A DNA stretch of 64,000 nucleotides from Amycolatopsis keratiniphila subsp. keratiniphila (GTDB taxonomy: Bacteria; Actinomycetota; Actinomycetes; Mycobacteriales; Pseudonocardiaceae): contig NZ_LQMT02000022.1 of NCBI RefSeq assembly GCF_001620365.2, forward strand, positions 56,685-120,684, written 5' to 3'. Below are positions 48,065 to 56,022 of the stretch, piece by piece. The translations under genes and the position numbers were made by a program. Within the stretch, counting starts at the first letter, position 1; the number at the start of each line of letters is the position of its first letter. Below the pieces are notes generated by a model that saw only the letters and a list, made by a program, of their open reading frames with translations, had not been told where the DNA came from and ran no database searches.

Positions 48065-49167
48065 GCGCCGAGTACCTCGCGAACCGTTTCGATGATGGTG
48101 TCCAGGTCGGACTCGGAAAGGTGCGGGTGCACCGGCAGGGAAAGCGCCTGCGCGGCGACGGAAGCGGCCACCGGGAAGTCCTCGACCTTGGCGTCGGGGA
48201 TCAGCGGGTTGTTCCGGTAGCAGTCGTAGTCGAAGACGATCTTCGGGTAGTAGATCCCGTTGCCGATGCCCCGCTCGGTCAGCGCGGCGGCGAACTCGTC
48301 ACGCGAGAGCATCGCGTGCGGGCCCACCAGCACGGTGTACTGGTGCCACACGTGCTCACGGCCGGGCAGGACCTGCGGGATGTCGAGGCCCGGGGTGCCG
48401 GCGAGGCCTTCGGAAAGGCGCTTCGCGTTGGCCTGGCGGGCGGCGGTGAGCTGGTCCAGCTTCTCCAGCTGCGGGATGCCGACGGCGGCGTGCAGATCGG
48501 TCATCCGGTAGTTGTGCCCGGCGACCTCGTACTGGTACCGGGCGCGCATGCCCTGGTTGCGCAGCACGCGCAGGCTGTCGGCCAGCTCGTCGTCGTCCGT
48601 GGTGATCACGCCGCCCTCGGCGGTGGTCACGTTCTTGGTGGCGTACAAGGAGAAGCAGCCGATCCCGAAGGAGCCCGACGGCTTGCCCTGGAACGACGCG
48701 CCGACGGCCTGCGCCGAGTCCTCGATGACCTTGAGACCGTGCTCGGCGGCCAGCGGCGCGAGCTTGCCCATGTCCGCGGTCTGCCCGTAGAGGTGCACGG
48801 GCATGAGGACCTTGGTGCGGTCGGTGATCGCGGCGGCGACGGCGTCCGGGTCGATCGCGAAGTCGTCGCGCCGGATGTCGGCGAAGCGGACGGTCGCGCC
48901 GGCTTCCAGGATCGCGTTCAGCGTCGCCACGAAGGTGAACGGCGAGGTGACGACCTCGTCGCCCGGCTTGAGGTCGAGCGCCTGGATGGCGGCGACCAGC
49001 GCGGTGGTGCCGTTGTTGACGGCGATCGCGTGCTTCGTGCCGGAAACGCTCGCGAACGCGTCCTCGAAGCGCTTGACCATCGGTCCCTGTGCGATGGCGC
49101 CGGATCGCAGCACCTCGACGACGAGGTCCTCCGCGTCACGGACGTCGACCACGGTAATGGGGATCAT
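48061..49167 (-). CDS. DegT-family sugar aminotransferase (GnnB/WbpE-like)
   Basis: A 368-residue PLP enzyme. The PLP lysine is Lys178 in CFSLYATKNVTTAEGG. Other contacts are SPFTFVATLNAILEAG and IEDSAQAVGA. The ATKN(V/I)TTGEGG context is seen in enzymes that aminate 3-keto nucleotide sugars such as GnnB and WbpE. The ATG at 49,167 gives the family start (IPITVVDVRDAED); an upstream extension exists but is not supported. It shares a 158-bp divergent promoter region with the LpxA-like gene. Confidence 0.9.
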   Translation of the reverse strand: MIPITVVDVRDAEDLVVEVLRSGAIAQGPMVKRFEDAFASVSGTKHAIAVNNGTTALVAAIQALDLKPGDEVVTSPFTFVATLNAILEAGATVRFADIRRDDFAIDPDAVAAAITDRTKVLMPVHLYGQTADMGKLAPLAAEHGLKVIEDSAQAVGASFQGKPSGSFGIGCFSLYATKNVTTAEGGVITTDDDELADSLRVLRNQGMRARYQYEVAGHNYRMTDLHAAVGIPQLEKLDQLTAARQANAKRLSEGLAGTPGLDIPQVLPGREHVWHQYTVLVGPHAMLSRDEFAAALTERGIGNGIYYPKIVFDYDCYRNNPLIPDAKVEDFPVAASVAAQALSLPVHPHLSESDLDTIIETVREVLGA

Positions 49168-49325
49168 CTGCAAGTCTCTCTCGACTGGGCGTTCTGGTGC
49201 GTCCGGTACAGTGAGCCGCCGGTTCTGCGCCCGGCCGCCCCCTCTGGCGCGGGCCACACGTTACCGGGACCGCCGAAGCGGCCATTACCCCAGGCTGCCT
49301 CCAGCCACAACGAACGGATCTTCAC
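49168..49325. promoter_or_regulatory. Divergent promoter region between the aminotransferase and the LpxA-like operon
   Basis: A 158-bp gap that must contain the promoters of both transcripts. No strong consensus hexamers or palindromic operator can be named with confidence. Confidence 0.4.
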
Positions 49326-50057
49326 GTGGTGAACCGCATCCACCCGACAGCAGTCATCGGCGAGGGTGTCGAGCTCGGGGAAGACAACGTCATCGGACCG
49401 TTCACGGTCATCGTGGGCCCCACCCGCATCGGGGACGGCAACTGGATCGGCCCGCACGTCACCATCGGGACCCCGGGCGAGGACCGGGGCCGCGAGCATC
49501 CCGCCGCCTGGGAGGCCGCGCCGAACGGTGATCCCGATCACGACGGCCACGGCGTCGTCATCGGCAGCCGGAACCGGATCCGCGAGTACGTCAGCGTCCA
49601 CCAGGGCACCTGGCGCACGACCACCATCGGCGACGGCGGCTACTTCCTCCGCGGCTCGCACATCGCCCACGACTGCCTGGTCGAGGACGCCGTCACGGTC
49701 GCCTCGAACGTCATCACCGGCGGCCACTGCCACATCTGGTCCGGGGCGAACCTGGGCATGGGCGCGATCCTGCACCAACGGGTCGTCATCGGCCCCGGCG
49801 CGATGGTCGGGATGAGCTCCGCGGTCCGCAAGGAGGTGGGCGCGTTCACCATCGCCGTCGGCAACCCCGCCCGGGTGACCGGCGTCAACACGGTGGGACT
49901 GTCCCGCCGCGGCCTGGACGAGGCCGCCATCGAGGCGCTGGGACCGTGGCTGAAGGGTAAGGCCGGTCTCCCTGAGGACGGGCTGGCCGACCGGCTGCCC
50001 GGCGACCTCTCTACCTTGGTGAAGGCGTGGGACGCCCGTCCACGCGACGATCATTAG
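49326..50057 (+). CDS. LpxA-like UDP-sugar acyltransferase
   Basis: A 243-residue left-handed beta-helix protein. It matches LpxA (ACP-dependent UDP-GlcNAc acyltransferase) at the functional positions: HPTAVIGEGV at the start, IGSRNRIREYVSVHQGT (compare E. coli IGDRNRIRESVTIHRGT), catalytic His115 in HIAHDC (112-117), and GVNTVGLSRRGL before a shortened helical C terminus. LpxA puts acyl chains from ACP on UDP-GlcNAc or its 3-amino form. Actinomycetes make no lipid A, so the product must be different. An acyl carrier protein gene follows 10 bp downstream. GTG at 49,326 or 49,329. Confidence 0.9.
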   Translation: MVNRIHPTAVIGEGVELGEDNVIGPFTVIVGPTRIGDGNWIGPHVTIGTPGEDRGREHPAAWEAAPNGDPDHDGHGVVIGSRNRIREYVSVHQGTWRTTTIGDGGYFLRGSHIAHDCLVEDAVTVASNVITGGHCHIWSGANLGMGAILHQRVVIGPGAMVGMSSAVRKEVGAFTIAVGNPARVTGVNTVGLSRRGLDEAAIEALGPWLKGKAGLPEDGLADRLPGDLSTLVKAWDARPRDDH

Positions 50058-50067
50058 GAGTACGGAC

Positions 50068-50307
50068 ATGGCGGATGTCGCCGGCAAGCTGCGTGAGGTC
50101 TTCGTCGAGGCGCTGGACCTCGACGGCGAGGTCGACGTCGAGAACCTGAAGTACCGCGACATCGAGGCCTGGGACTCGGTCGGTCACATGGCGCTGGTCG
50201 CGGCCATCGAGGACGAGTTCGATGTGGAGTTCGACACCGACCAGGTGATCGACATGTCCAGCTTCAAGGTCGCCGTCGACATGGTGACCGACCTCCAGTC
50301 CAAGTGA
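50068..50307 (+). CDS. Acyl carrier protein
   Basis: A 79-residue phosphopantetheine carrier. The attachment Ser37 is in EAWDSVGHM, where the usual DSL is DSV. It is separate from the housekeeping ACP by context and probably dedicated to this operon. It would carry the acyl group loaded by the AMP-forming ligase (51,032) for use by the LpxA-like enzyme or by the LuxE/LuxC pair. It overlaps the SDR gene. Confidence 0.93.
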   Translation: MADVAGKLREVFVEALDLDGEVDVENLKYRDIEAWDSVGHMALVAAIEDEFDVEFDTDQVIDMSSFKVAVDMVTDLQSK

Positions 50308-51032
50308 TGCTGGACGGAAAGGTCGCCCTGGTCACCGGGGGCACCCGGGGCATCGGGCTGGCCACCGCGCGGGCGCTCGCCGAGGCGGGCGCCACCGTGG
50401 TGCTGACCGGCCGCGACGAGGCGAAGGCCAAGGAAGCGGCGGCCGCGGCGGGGGCCGCGAGCGGGCTCGCCCTGGACGTCACCGACGCCAAAGCGGTGTC
50501 GACGCTGGTCCGCGGGGTGGCCAAGGAACACGGCAAGCTCGACATCGTGGTCGCCAACGCCGGGATCATGGAGGACGCGCTCCTCGGCATGATCCGCGAG
50601 GAACTGATCGACACCACGCTGAGCACGAACGTCGCAGGCACGCTGCACACCGTCCAGGCCGCGGCCAGGGCGATGATGCGCAAGAAGACCGGCGCCATCG
50701 TGGTGCTGGCTTCGATCGTCGGCGAGCACGGAAGCGCCGGTCAGACGGTGTACGCGGCCTCGAAGGCGGCGGTGGCGAACATCGCGCGCTCGGCCGCGAA
50801 GGAACTCGGCCGGTCCGGGATCCGGGTCAACGCGGTGGCGCCCGGCGTCATCGACACCGACCTGACCTCCGGCCTGACGGAGGACGCCAAGGCCGAGAAC
50901 ATCGGCAAGACCCCGCTGGGGCGCCTCGGGACACCCGAGGACGTGGCGAACGCGATCCGGTTCCTCGTCAGTGATGACGCTTCGTTCATCACCGGGCAGG
51001 TGCTGGGCATCGATGGAGGATTAGTTCTCTGA
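50307..51032 (+). CDS. SDR-family reductase (FabG-like)
   Basis: A 241-residue classical SDR. The cofactor motif is GGTRGIG (11-17) and the catalytic residues are Ser136, Tyr149 and Lys153 (VYAASK). The end segment GQVLGIDGGLVL is as in FabG. It may reduce a 3-oxoacyl-ACP, or interconvert the aldehyde made by LuxC with an alcohol. The start is the ATG overlapping the ACP stop (TGATG); the GTG three bases earlier is also possible. Confidence 0.9.
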   Translation: MLDGKVALVTGGTRGIGLATARALAEAGATVVLTGRDEAKAKEAAAAAGAASGLALDVTDAKAVSTLVRGVAKEHGKLDIVVANAGIMEDALLGMIREELIDTTLSTNVAGTLHTVQAAARAMMRKKTGAIVVLASIVGEHGSAGQTVYAASKAAVANIARSAAKELGRSGIRVNAVAPGVIDTDLTSGLTEDAKAENIGKTPLGRLGTPEDVANAIRFLVSDDASFITGQVLGIDGGLVL

Positions 51033-52429
51033 TGACCCTTCTGGGTGTGGGTGCGCGACTGATCGACGTCACGAGCGGCAGGACGCTCGAAGGCGAGGAA
51101 CTCGACACCGAGGTCACCCGCGTGGGTGCCGCGTTGTCGCTGCTGCCGCCGGGCGCGCTGTTCGCGCGGATGTCGGTGGACCTGGACAGCGTCCTGAACT
51201 ACCTCGGCGCGTTCGAGGCGGGCCGCGCGATCGCGCTGATCGACCCGACGCTGGACGCCGACGTCCTGGCGGGGCTCATCGAGCGTTTCCGCCCGGCCGC
51301 CGTGCTGTCCGCGCCGGACGCGCCCGCACCCGAGGGGTACGGCGTCTCCGACGGCCACTGGGTCCGGAAGTCCGCCGAAGGTGTCGAGCCGCATCCGCAG
51401 CTCGCGGTCTTGTTACCGACCAGCGGTTCCACCGGCAACCCGAAGCTGGTCCGGCTCTCCCGCGGCGCGATGTACGCCAACGCCGACGCGATCGCCGAGG
51501 TGCTCGGTATCGACCGCCACGAGATCGCGCCGACCAGCCTCCCGCTGCACTACAGCTACGGCTTGTCCGTGCTGAACTCGCACCTCGTCCGCGGCGCGAC
51601 CGTCGTCATCGAGCCCTCCGGCGTGCTCGGGCGCGGATTCTGGGACGCGGTCAACGAGCACAAGGTCACCTCGCTCGCCGGGGTTCCGTACCACTACGAG
51701 ATGTTGCGGCGCCTGAAGTTCGACCCGGCGAAGTACCCGACGCTGCGCACACTGACCCAGGCCGGCGGCAAGCTCCGCGACGATCTCGTCGCTCAGTTCA
51801 ACGACAAGATCCGCGAGGTCGGCGGGCGGATGTTCGTGATGTACGGGCAGACCGAGGCCGCCCCGCGGATGACCACCGTCCCGGCGGAACGGCTGGCGGA
51901 GAAGCTCGGTTCGGCCGGGCCCGCGTTGCCCGGCGGTTCGTTCGTCATCCGGCGTGAGGACGGTTCCGAGACCACGCATCCGAAGATCGTCGGCGAGGTC
52001 GTCTACCGCGGGCCCAACGTGATGATGGGCTACGCCGAGGACGAGGCCGGGCTGGCCGCGGGCGACGAATACGGCGGCGTGCTGGCCACCGGCGACCTCG
52101 GCTACCTCGACGAGGACGGGTTCCTCTACATCACCGGACGCCTCAAGCGGATCGGCAAGGTCTTCGGCAACCGCGTCAGCCTGGATGATCTCGAGCACGC
52201 CGTGCGTTCGGCTTCGGTGGGGATCGACGTCGTGGCCGCCGTCCCGGCCGGGGACAAGGTCGTCCTGTTCGCCGAAGGAGCCGACAAGGACATCTGCAAG
52301 GACGCCGCGAAGGCGCTGTCCGAGCGGCTGCACCTGCACACCAGCGGGTTCGACGTCCGCCCCATCGACACCGTGCCGCTGCTGGCCAGCGGCAAGATCG
52401 ACTACCGGTCGCTGGAGGCCCAGGTATGA
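51032..52429 (+). CDS. AMP-forming acyl/aryl ligase
   Basis: A 465-residue member of the adenylate-forming superfamily. The P-loop-like motif is TSGSTGNPK (130-138). The motif MYGQTEAAPRM and the hinge-side TGDLGYLDEDGFLYITGRLKR follow. It is shorter than typical acyl-CoA ligases at the N terminus. It would activate a carboxylic acid and load it on the ACP encoded two genes upstream. The start overlaps the SDR stop by one base; LuxE follows with ATGA overlap. Confidence 0.92.
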   Translation: MTLLGVGARLIDVTSGRTLEGEELDTEVTRVGAALSLLPPGALFARMSVDLDSVLNYLGAFEAGRAIALIDPTLDADVLAGLIERFRPAAVLSAPDAPAPEGYGVSDGHWVRKSAEGVEPHPQLAVLLPTSGSTGNPKLVRLSRGAMYANADAIAEVLGIDRHEIAPTSLPLHYSYGLSVLNSHLVRGATVVIEPSGVLGRGFWDAVNEHKVTSLAGVPYHYEMLRRLKFDPAKYPTLRTLTQAGGKLRDDLVAQFNDKIREVGGRMFVMYGQTEAAPRMTTVPAERLAEKLGSAGPALPGGSFVIRREDGSETTHPKIVGEVVYRGPNVMMGYAEDEAGLAAGDEYGGVLATGDLGYLDEDGFLYITGRLKRIGKVFGNRVSLDDLEHAVRSASVGIDVVAAVPAGDKVVLFAEGADKDICKDAAKALSERLHLHTSGFDVRPIDTVPLLASGKIDYRSLEAQV

Positions 52430-53478
52430 GCGTCTTTACGTTGTCCCAGGCCGAGCGCGAGAAGCACTTGCTTCCGCAGCTCGCCGAACTGACCGCGCAC
52501 CACCGCGAGAACTCCGAGGGCTACGAGCGCATCCTGTCGTCGCTCGGTATCGCGCGGGACGCTTCGTTCGGCTCCATCGCGGACCTGCCGTGGCTGCCGG
52601 TGCGGATGTTCAAAACGCACGACCTGCGCAGCATCCCCGAGTCCGAGATCTTCAAGACGCTGACCTCCTCGGGCACCACCGGCGCGGGCGCGTCCCGGAT
52701 CTACCTGGACAAGGACGCCGCCGGCGCGCAGACCAAGCAGCTCGGTGCCACGCTGCAGGAAGTCCTCGGTGGCGAGCGCCTGCCGATGCTGATGGTCGAC
52801 ACGATCGGCATCATCAAGAACCGCCGCTCGTTCTCCGCGCGCGGCGCGGGCGTGCTGGGCATGGCGAACTTCGGCCGCAAGCACACCTACGTGCTCGACG
52901 AGAACGACCAGCCGGACGTCGAGGCGGTCAAGACGTTCCTGGCGACCTATGGCGACAAGCCGTTCCTGATCTTCGGCTTCACCTTCATGGTGTGGCAGTA
53001 CCTCTACGAGGTCGCCCGCGAGCACAAGCTCGACCTCTCCAACGGGATCCTGATCCACTCCGGCGGCTGGAAGAAGCTGATCGACCGTGCGGTGGACAAC
53101 ACCGAGTTCCGCCGTCGCTTCAAAGAGGACACCGGGCTCACCCGGATCCACAACTACTACGGGATGATCGAGCAGATCGGCACCGTGTTCCTCGAAGGAC
53201 CGTCCGGGAACTCGTTGTACTGCCCCGATTTCGCCGACGTGGTGATCCGGAACCCGGAGACCTGGGAAGAGCAGCCGGTCGGCGAGCCCGGGGTGATCGA
53301 GGTCGTCAGCACGCTGCCGCGTTCGTACCCGGGCCACGTCCTGCTCACCGAAGACCTCGGTGTCTACAACGGGATCGACGACGGCGACTGGCCGGGCAAG
53401 CACTTCTCGGTCATGGGCAGGCTGCCCAAGGCCGAAGCCCGTGGTTGCTCGGACACCTTCCAGGGAGCGGCGGCATGA
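52426..53478 (+). CDS. LuxE-like acyl-protein synthetase
   Basis: A 350-residue relative of LuxE, the acyl-protein synthetase of the fatty acid reductase complex, in the adenylate-forming superfamily. The phosphate-binding region SSGTTGAGAS (81-90) is clear. LuxE activates an acid with ATP and passes the acyl group to LuxC, encoded next. Length is close to Vibrio LuxE. There are no luciferase genes (luxAB) in the window. ATGA overlaps join it to its neighbours. Confidence 0.9.
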   Translation: MSVFTLSQAEREKHLLPQLAELTAHHRENSEGYERILSSLGIARDASFGSIADLPWLPVRMFKTHDLRSIPESEIFKTLTSSGTTGAGASRIYLDKDAAGAQTKQLGATLQEVLGGERLPMLMVDTIGIIKNRRSFSARGAGVLGMANFGRKHTYVLDENDQPDVEAVKTFLATYGDKPFLIFGFTFMVWQYLYEVAREHKLDLSNGILIHSGGWKKLIDRAVDNTEFRRRFKEDTGLTRIHNYYGMIEQIGTVFLEGPSGNSLYCPDFADVVIRNPETWEEQPVGEPGVIEVVSTLPRSYPGHVLLTEDLGVYNGIDDGDWPGKHFSVMGRLPKAEARGCSDTFQGAAA

Positions 53479-54716
53479 GTCTCAACCAGCGTTTTCCGCT
53501 CGGCGACGCGATCGAGGTCTCCTCGCTGGTCGACGAGCTGCGGGCCGAACCCGTCGGCGGACGGCTCCGCGTGGGCGATCCGCGCGTCGTCGAGTTCCTG
53601 ACGAAGTTCGCGCGCAAGCTGCTCGCCCCCGCGACGGCCCGTCGCTTCCCGGAGCTGGCGTCCCTCGGTTTCTTCCTGCGCAAGGGAGAGATCGCCAAGA
53701 CACTGTCCACTTTGGAGACTTCCGGCGACGCGCTGCGCTTCCCGCGCGGGCTGGTCTTCCACGTGCCGCCCGCCAACGTCGACACGATCTTCGTGTACTC
53801 GTGGGCGCTCTCGGCGCTGGCGGGCAACCACAACGTCGTCCGCGTCTCCTCGCGTTCGGCCGGTGCCGCCGAGACGGTGCTGGAGGCACTGAACGCCGCA
53901 CTGTCCGAAGTGGACGCCGACACCGCCGCCGCGATCACCGCGACGCAGCGCATGGTCACCTACGACCGCAGCGACGAGATCAGCGGTGCGCTGTCGGTCG
54001 CCGCGGATCTGCGGGTGATCTGGGGCGGCGATGCTTCGGTCGCCGCGCTGCGCAAGTACCCGCTCGCGCCGCACGCGCGTGACCTGACCTTCCCGGACCG
54101 GTCGTCGTTCGCGGTCGCGTCGGTACGCGGCTGGCAGAACGCCTCCGAGGCCGAGCGCCGCGGTGCCGCCGAGGGCTTCTACAACGACTCGTACTGGTTC
54201 GACCAGGCCGCCTGCTCGTCGCCGCGCGCGGTGTTCTGGGTCGGCGAGGAAGAGGGCGCTCGCGAAGCCGGGCAGGAGTTCCGGAAGCTGCTCGCCGAGG
54301 TGCTGGCGACGAAACAGCACGTCACCGAGCCGGCCATGGCCGTGCAGAAGCGGGTCTCCGCGTACGGCGCGGCCGTCGACGGGCTCGTCAACGGCATCGA
54401 GTTCCAGGGCAACGGCATCGCGACGCTCGAACTGGCCGACCCTGCGGTCCTCCCGCGCGAATGGCTCGGCGCGGGCACTTTCGCCAACGCCCGCGTCGAC
54501 ACGCTTTCCGACCTCGTACCGATCGTGCTCCGCAAAGATCAAACCGTCGGACAATTCGGCTTCACCAAAGAAGAATTGACGGAATTCGTGACGGAATTGG
54601 CCGGCCGCGGCGTCGACCGGGTCGTTCCCTTCGGCTCGGCCCTGACGTTCTCCGCGATTTGGGACGGCTACGATCTGCTGACCGAGTTCAGCCGCTTGGT
54701 GACCGTACAGGCCTGA
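53475..54716 (+). CDS. LuxC-like acyl-CoA/acyl-ACP reductase
   Basis: A 413-residue aldehyde-dehydrogenase-fold protein of the LuxC family. The nucleophile Cys247 lies in DQAACSSPR, as expected for LuxC, and FHVPPANVDTIFVYSWALSALAGN is the family's cofactor-side motif. It would reduce an activated acyl chain to a fatty aldehyde. ATG after GGGAGCGGCGGC, overlapping the LuxE gene by ATGA. The operon continues 34 bp later with a membrane-protein gene. Confidence 0.92.
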   Translation: MSLNQRFPLGDAIEVSSLVDELRAEPVGGRLRVGDPRVVEFLTKFARKLLAPATARRFPELASLGFFLRKGEIAKTLSTLETSGDALRFPRGLVFHVPPANVDTIFVYSWALSALAGNHNVVRVSSRSAGAAETVLEALNAALSEVDADTAAAITATQRMVTYDRSDEISGALSVAADLRVIWGGDASVAALRKYPLAPHARDLTFPDRSSFAVASVRGWQNASEAERRGAAEGFYNDSYWFDQAACSSPRAVFWVGEEEGAREAGQEFRKLLAEVLATKQHVTEPAMAVQKRVSAYGAAVDGLVNGIEFQGNGIATLELADPAVLPREWLGAGTFANARVDTLSDLVPIVLRKDQTVGQFGFTKEELTEFVTELAGRGVDRVVPFGSALTFSAIWDGYDLLTEFSRLVTVQA

Positions 54717-54750
54717 CCTGCGGTGACGGGGTAGCAGCAGAGGAGGTTCA

Positions 54751-55722
54751 GTGACGACGGTCGAAACGCCCGAAGAGGACACTTCGGTTGCGGTAAAACA
54801 ACCGAAATCCACGAAGGCGAAGATCCTCGACGTCGTCCGCTGGGTCGCCATCCTGCTGGTCGTCGGTTTCGCGGCGAAGACCTTGGTCACCAATTGGGGT
54901 GAATTCTGGCGGACCTTGTCCGAGGTCGCGTGGGAATCCTCCACGTTGAGCCTGCTCGCGCTCATCGCCGCGATCATGGTGTCGACCTACGGCTGGCAGG
55001 TCATGGTCGACGACCTCGGCAAGCCGATCGGCTACGCGAGGGGCGCGCAGATCTGCCTCGTCGGCTCGCTCGGCAAGTACGTGCCGGGTTCGGTCTGGGC
55101 GTACCTGCTGCAGATGGAGCTGGGCCGCAAGGCCGGGCTCGCCAGGGCCCGGATCTTCACCGGCTCGCTGATCCAGCTCGGCGTCGGCGTGGTGTCCGCG
55201 CTGGTCGTCTCGCTGCTCGCGGCCCCCGCGGTGTTCAGCAACAGCCCGCGGGCGCTGTGGCTGTTCGTGCTCATCCCCGTCGGGCTGGCGATGCTGCACC
55301 CGCGCGTGCTCACCTGGGGCACGTCGCTGGTGCTGCGGATCCTGCGCCGCCCGCCGCTGGACCACCGGCTGAGCTGGTCGGTCGTCGGGAAGGTCTTCGG
55401 CTCGTCGACGGCCGCCTGGGCGCTGCAGGGCGTGCACCTGTGGCTGCTGGCGAACTCCGTCGGCACGCCCGGGTTCAGTGGTTTCGTGCTGTGCGTCGGC
55501 GCGATGGCGGTCGCGATGACCGTCGGGACGTTCGCGTTCATCCTGCCCAGCGGCGTCGGCGTCCGTGAGGTCGCGCAGGTCGCCGTGCTGACCGCGTCGG
55601 GTCTCACCGTCGTCCAGGCGACGGCGTTCGCCATCGCCTCGCGGGTGATGTTCACCGTCGCGGACCTGATCACCGCCGGCGGCGCCGCCCTGTCGGCCCG
55701 CCTCGTCACCTCCCGCGTTTAG
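54751..55722 (+). CDS. UPF0104 / MprF-type flippase-like membrane protein
   Basis: A 323-residue integral membrane protein of the lysylphosphatidylglycerol synthetase transmembrane family (UPF0104). About eight helices follow a charged N terminus of 35 residues. The signature GSLGKYVPGSVW (about residues 105-116) and the late FILPSGVGVREVA are family marks. These proteins move lipid-linked products across the membrane in several systems. At the end of the LuxC operon it may flip the acyl-sugar product (inference). The GTG follows GAGGAGG; the stop is part of the motif at 55,721. Confidence 0.87.
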   Translation: MTTVETPEEDTSVAVKQPKSTKAKILDVVRWVAILLVVGFAAKTLVTNWGEFWRTLSEVAWESSTLSLLALIAAIMVSTYGWQVMVDDLGKPIGYARGAQICLVGSLGKYVPGSVWAYLLQMELGRKAGLARARIFTGSLIQLGVGVVSALVVSLLAAPAVFSNSPRALWLFVLIPVGLAMLHPRVLTWGTSLVLRILRRPPLDHRLSWSVVGKVFGSSTAAWALQGVHLWLLANSVGTPGFSGFVLCVGAMAVAMTVGTFAFILPSGVGVREVAQVAVLTASGLTVVQATAFAIASRVMFTVADLITAGGAALSARLVTSRV

Positions 55723-55733
55723 TCCTCTGAATG
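55721..55733 (+). repeat. 3'-end motif AGTCCTCTGAATG, left copy
   Basis: It starts within the stop codon of the UPF0104 gene, exactly as the copy at 8,064 does with hspR. The inverse partner lies at 56,003-56,014. Confidence 0.68.
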
Positions 55734-55788
55734 TGGTCGGTGTAGCCGATTTCCACTCACGAGACGTGCCCCATCGCTTCGGTGGTTG

Positions 55789-55915
55789 CGCGTGTTTGAG
55801 GGGACGGCGCGTGTGATCAGGTGGACGACACGTGTGACTGGATGGACGACACACATGTCACCGGGGCCTGGCCCCGAGTCGTCCGCCTGATCACGCGTGT
55901 CGGCCATCCAGTCAC
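55789..55915. repeat. Array of about 21-bp units in both orientations around a central hairpin
   Basis: Three tandem units of the type GCGTGTGATCAGGTGGACG run forward from about 55,789. Two related units run in reverse after 55,876. GTGATCAGGTGGACGAC (55,813-55,829) pairs with 55,878-55,894 (one mismatch), and GTGACTGGATGG (55,834-55,845) pairs exactly with 55,904-55,915. The order is A, B, centre, A', B', so the two stems cross. CGGGGCC-T-GGCCCCG (55,862-55,876) is the central hairpin. Confidence 0.72.
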
Positions 55916-56002
55916 GCGAGATCGCCACCCGCGCAGCGGCAGAGGCAACTGAGACAGGGTCGGTTCTAACCGAATCTCCACTCACGACCCGTATCCGCCC
56001 AG

Positions 56003-56014
56003 CATTCAGAGGAC
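56003..56014 (-). repeat. 3'-end motif, right copy (reverse complement)
   Basis: CATTCAGAGGAC, the reverse complement of 55,722-55,733. It lies 8 bp before the stop of the convergent membrane-protein gene at 56,023. Confidence 0.68.
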
Positions 56015-56022
56015 GAAACGCG

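Larger units (their letters stand above)
55723..56022. other. 300-bp repeat-rich gap between convergent genes
   Basis: No convincing gene. It contains the 3'-end motif at both edges, the repeat array at 55,789-55,915, and two similar stretches reading CCGATTTCCACTCACGA (55,748-55,764) and CCGAATCTCCACTCACGA (55,970-55,987) near its ends. Confidence 0.65.

Noticed and set aside
49326..50057. Lipid A biosynthesis
   Set aside because: Only the LpxA-like step is present; no lpxC, lpxD or lpxB is seen and the organism is an actinomycete.
52426..54716. Bioluminescence operon
   Set aside because: LuxE and LuxC relatives are present, but no luciferase (luxAB) genes are here. The LLM-class protein at 62,936 has a different neighbourhood and does not complete a lux operon.
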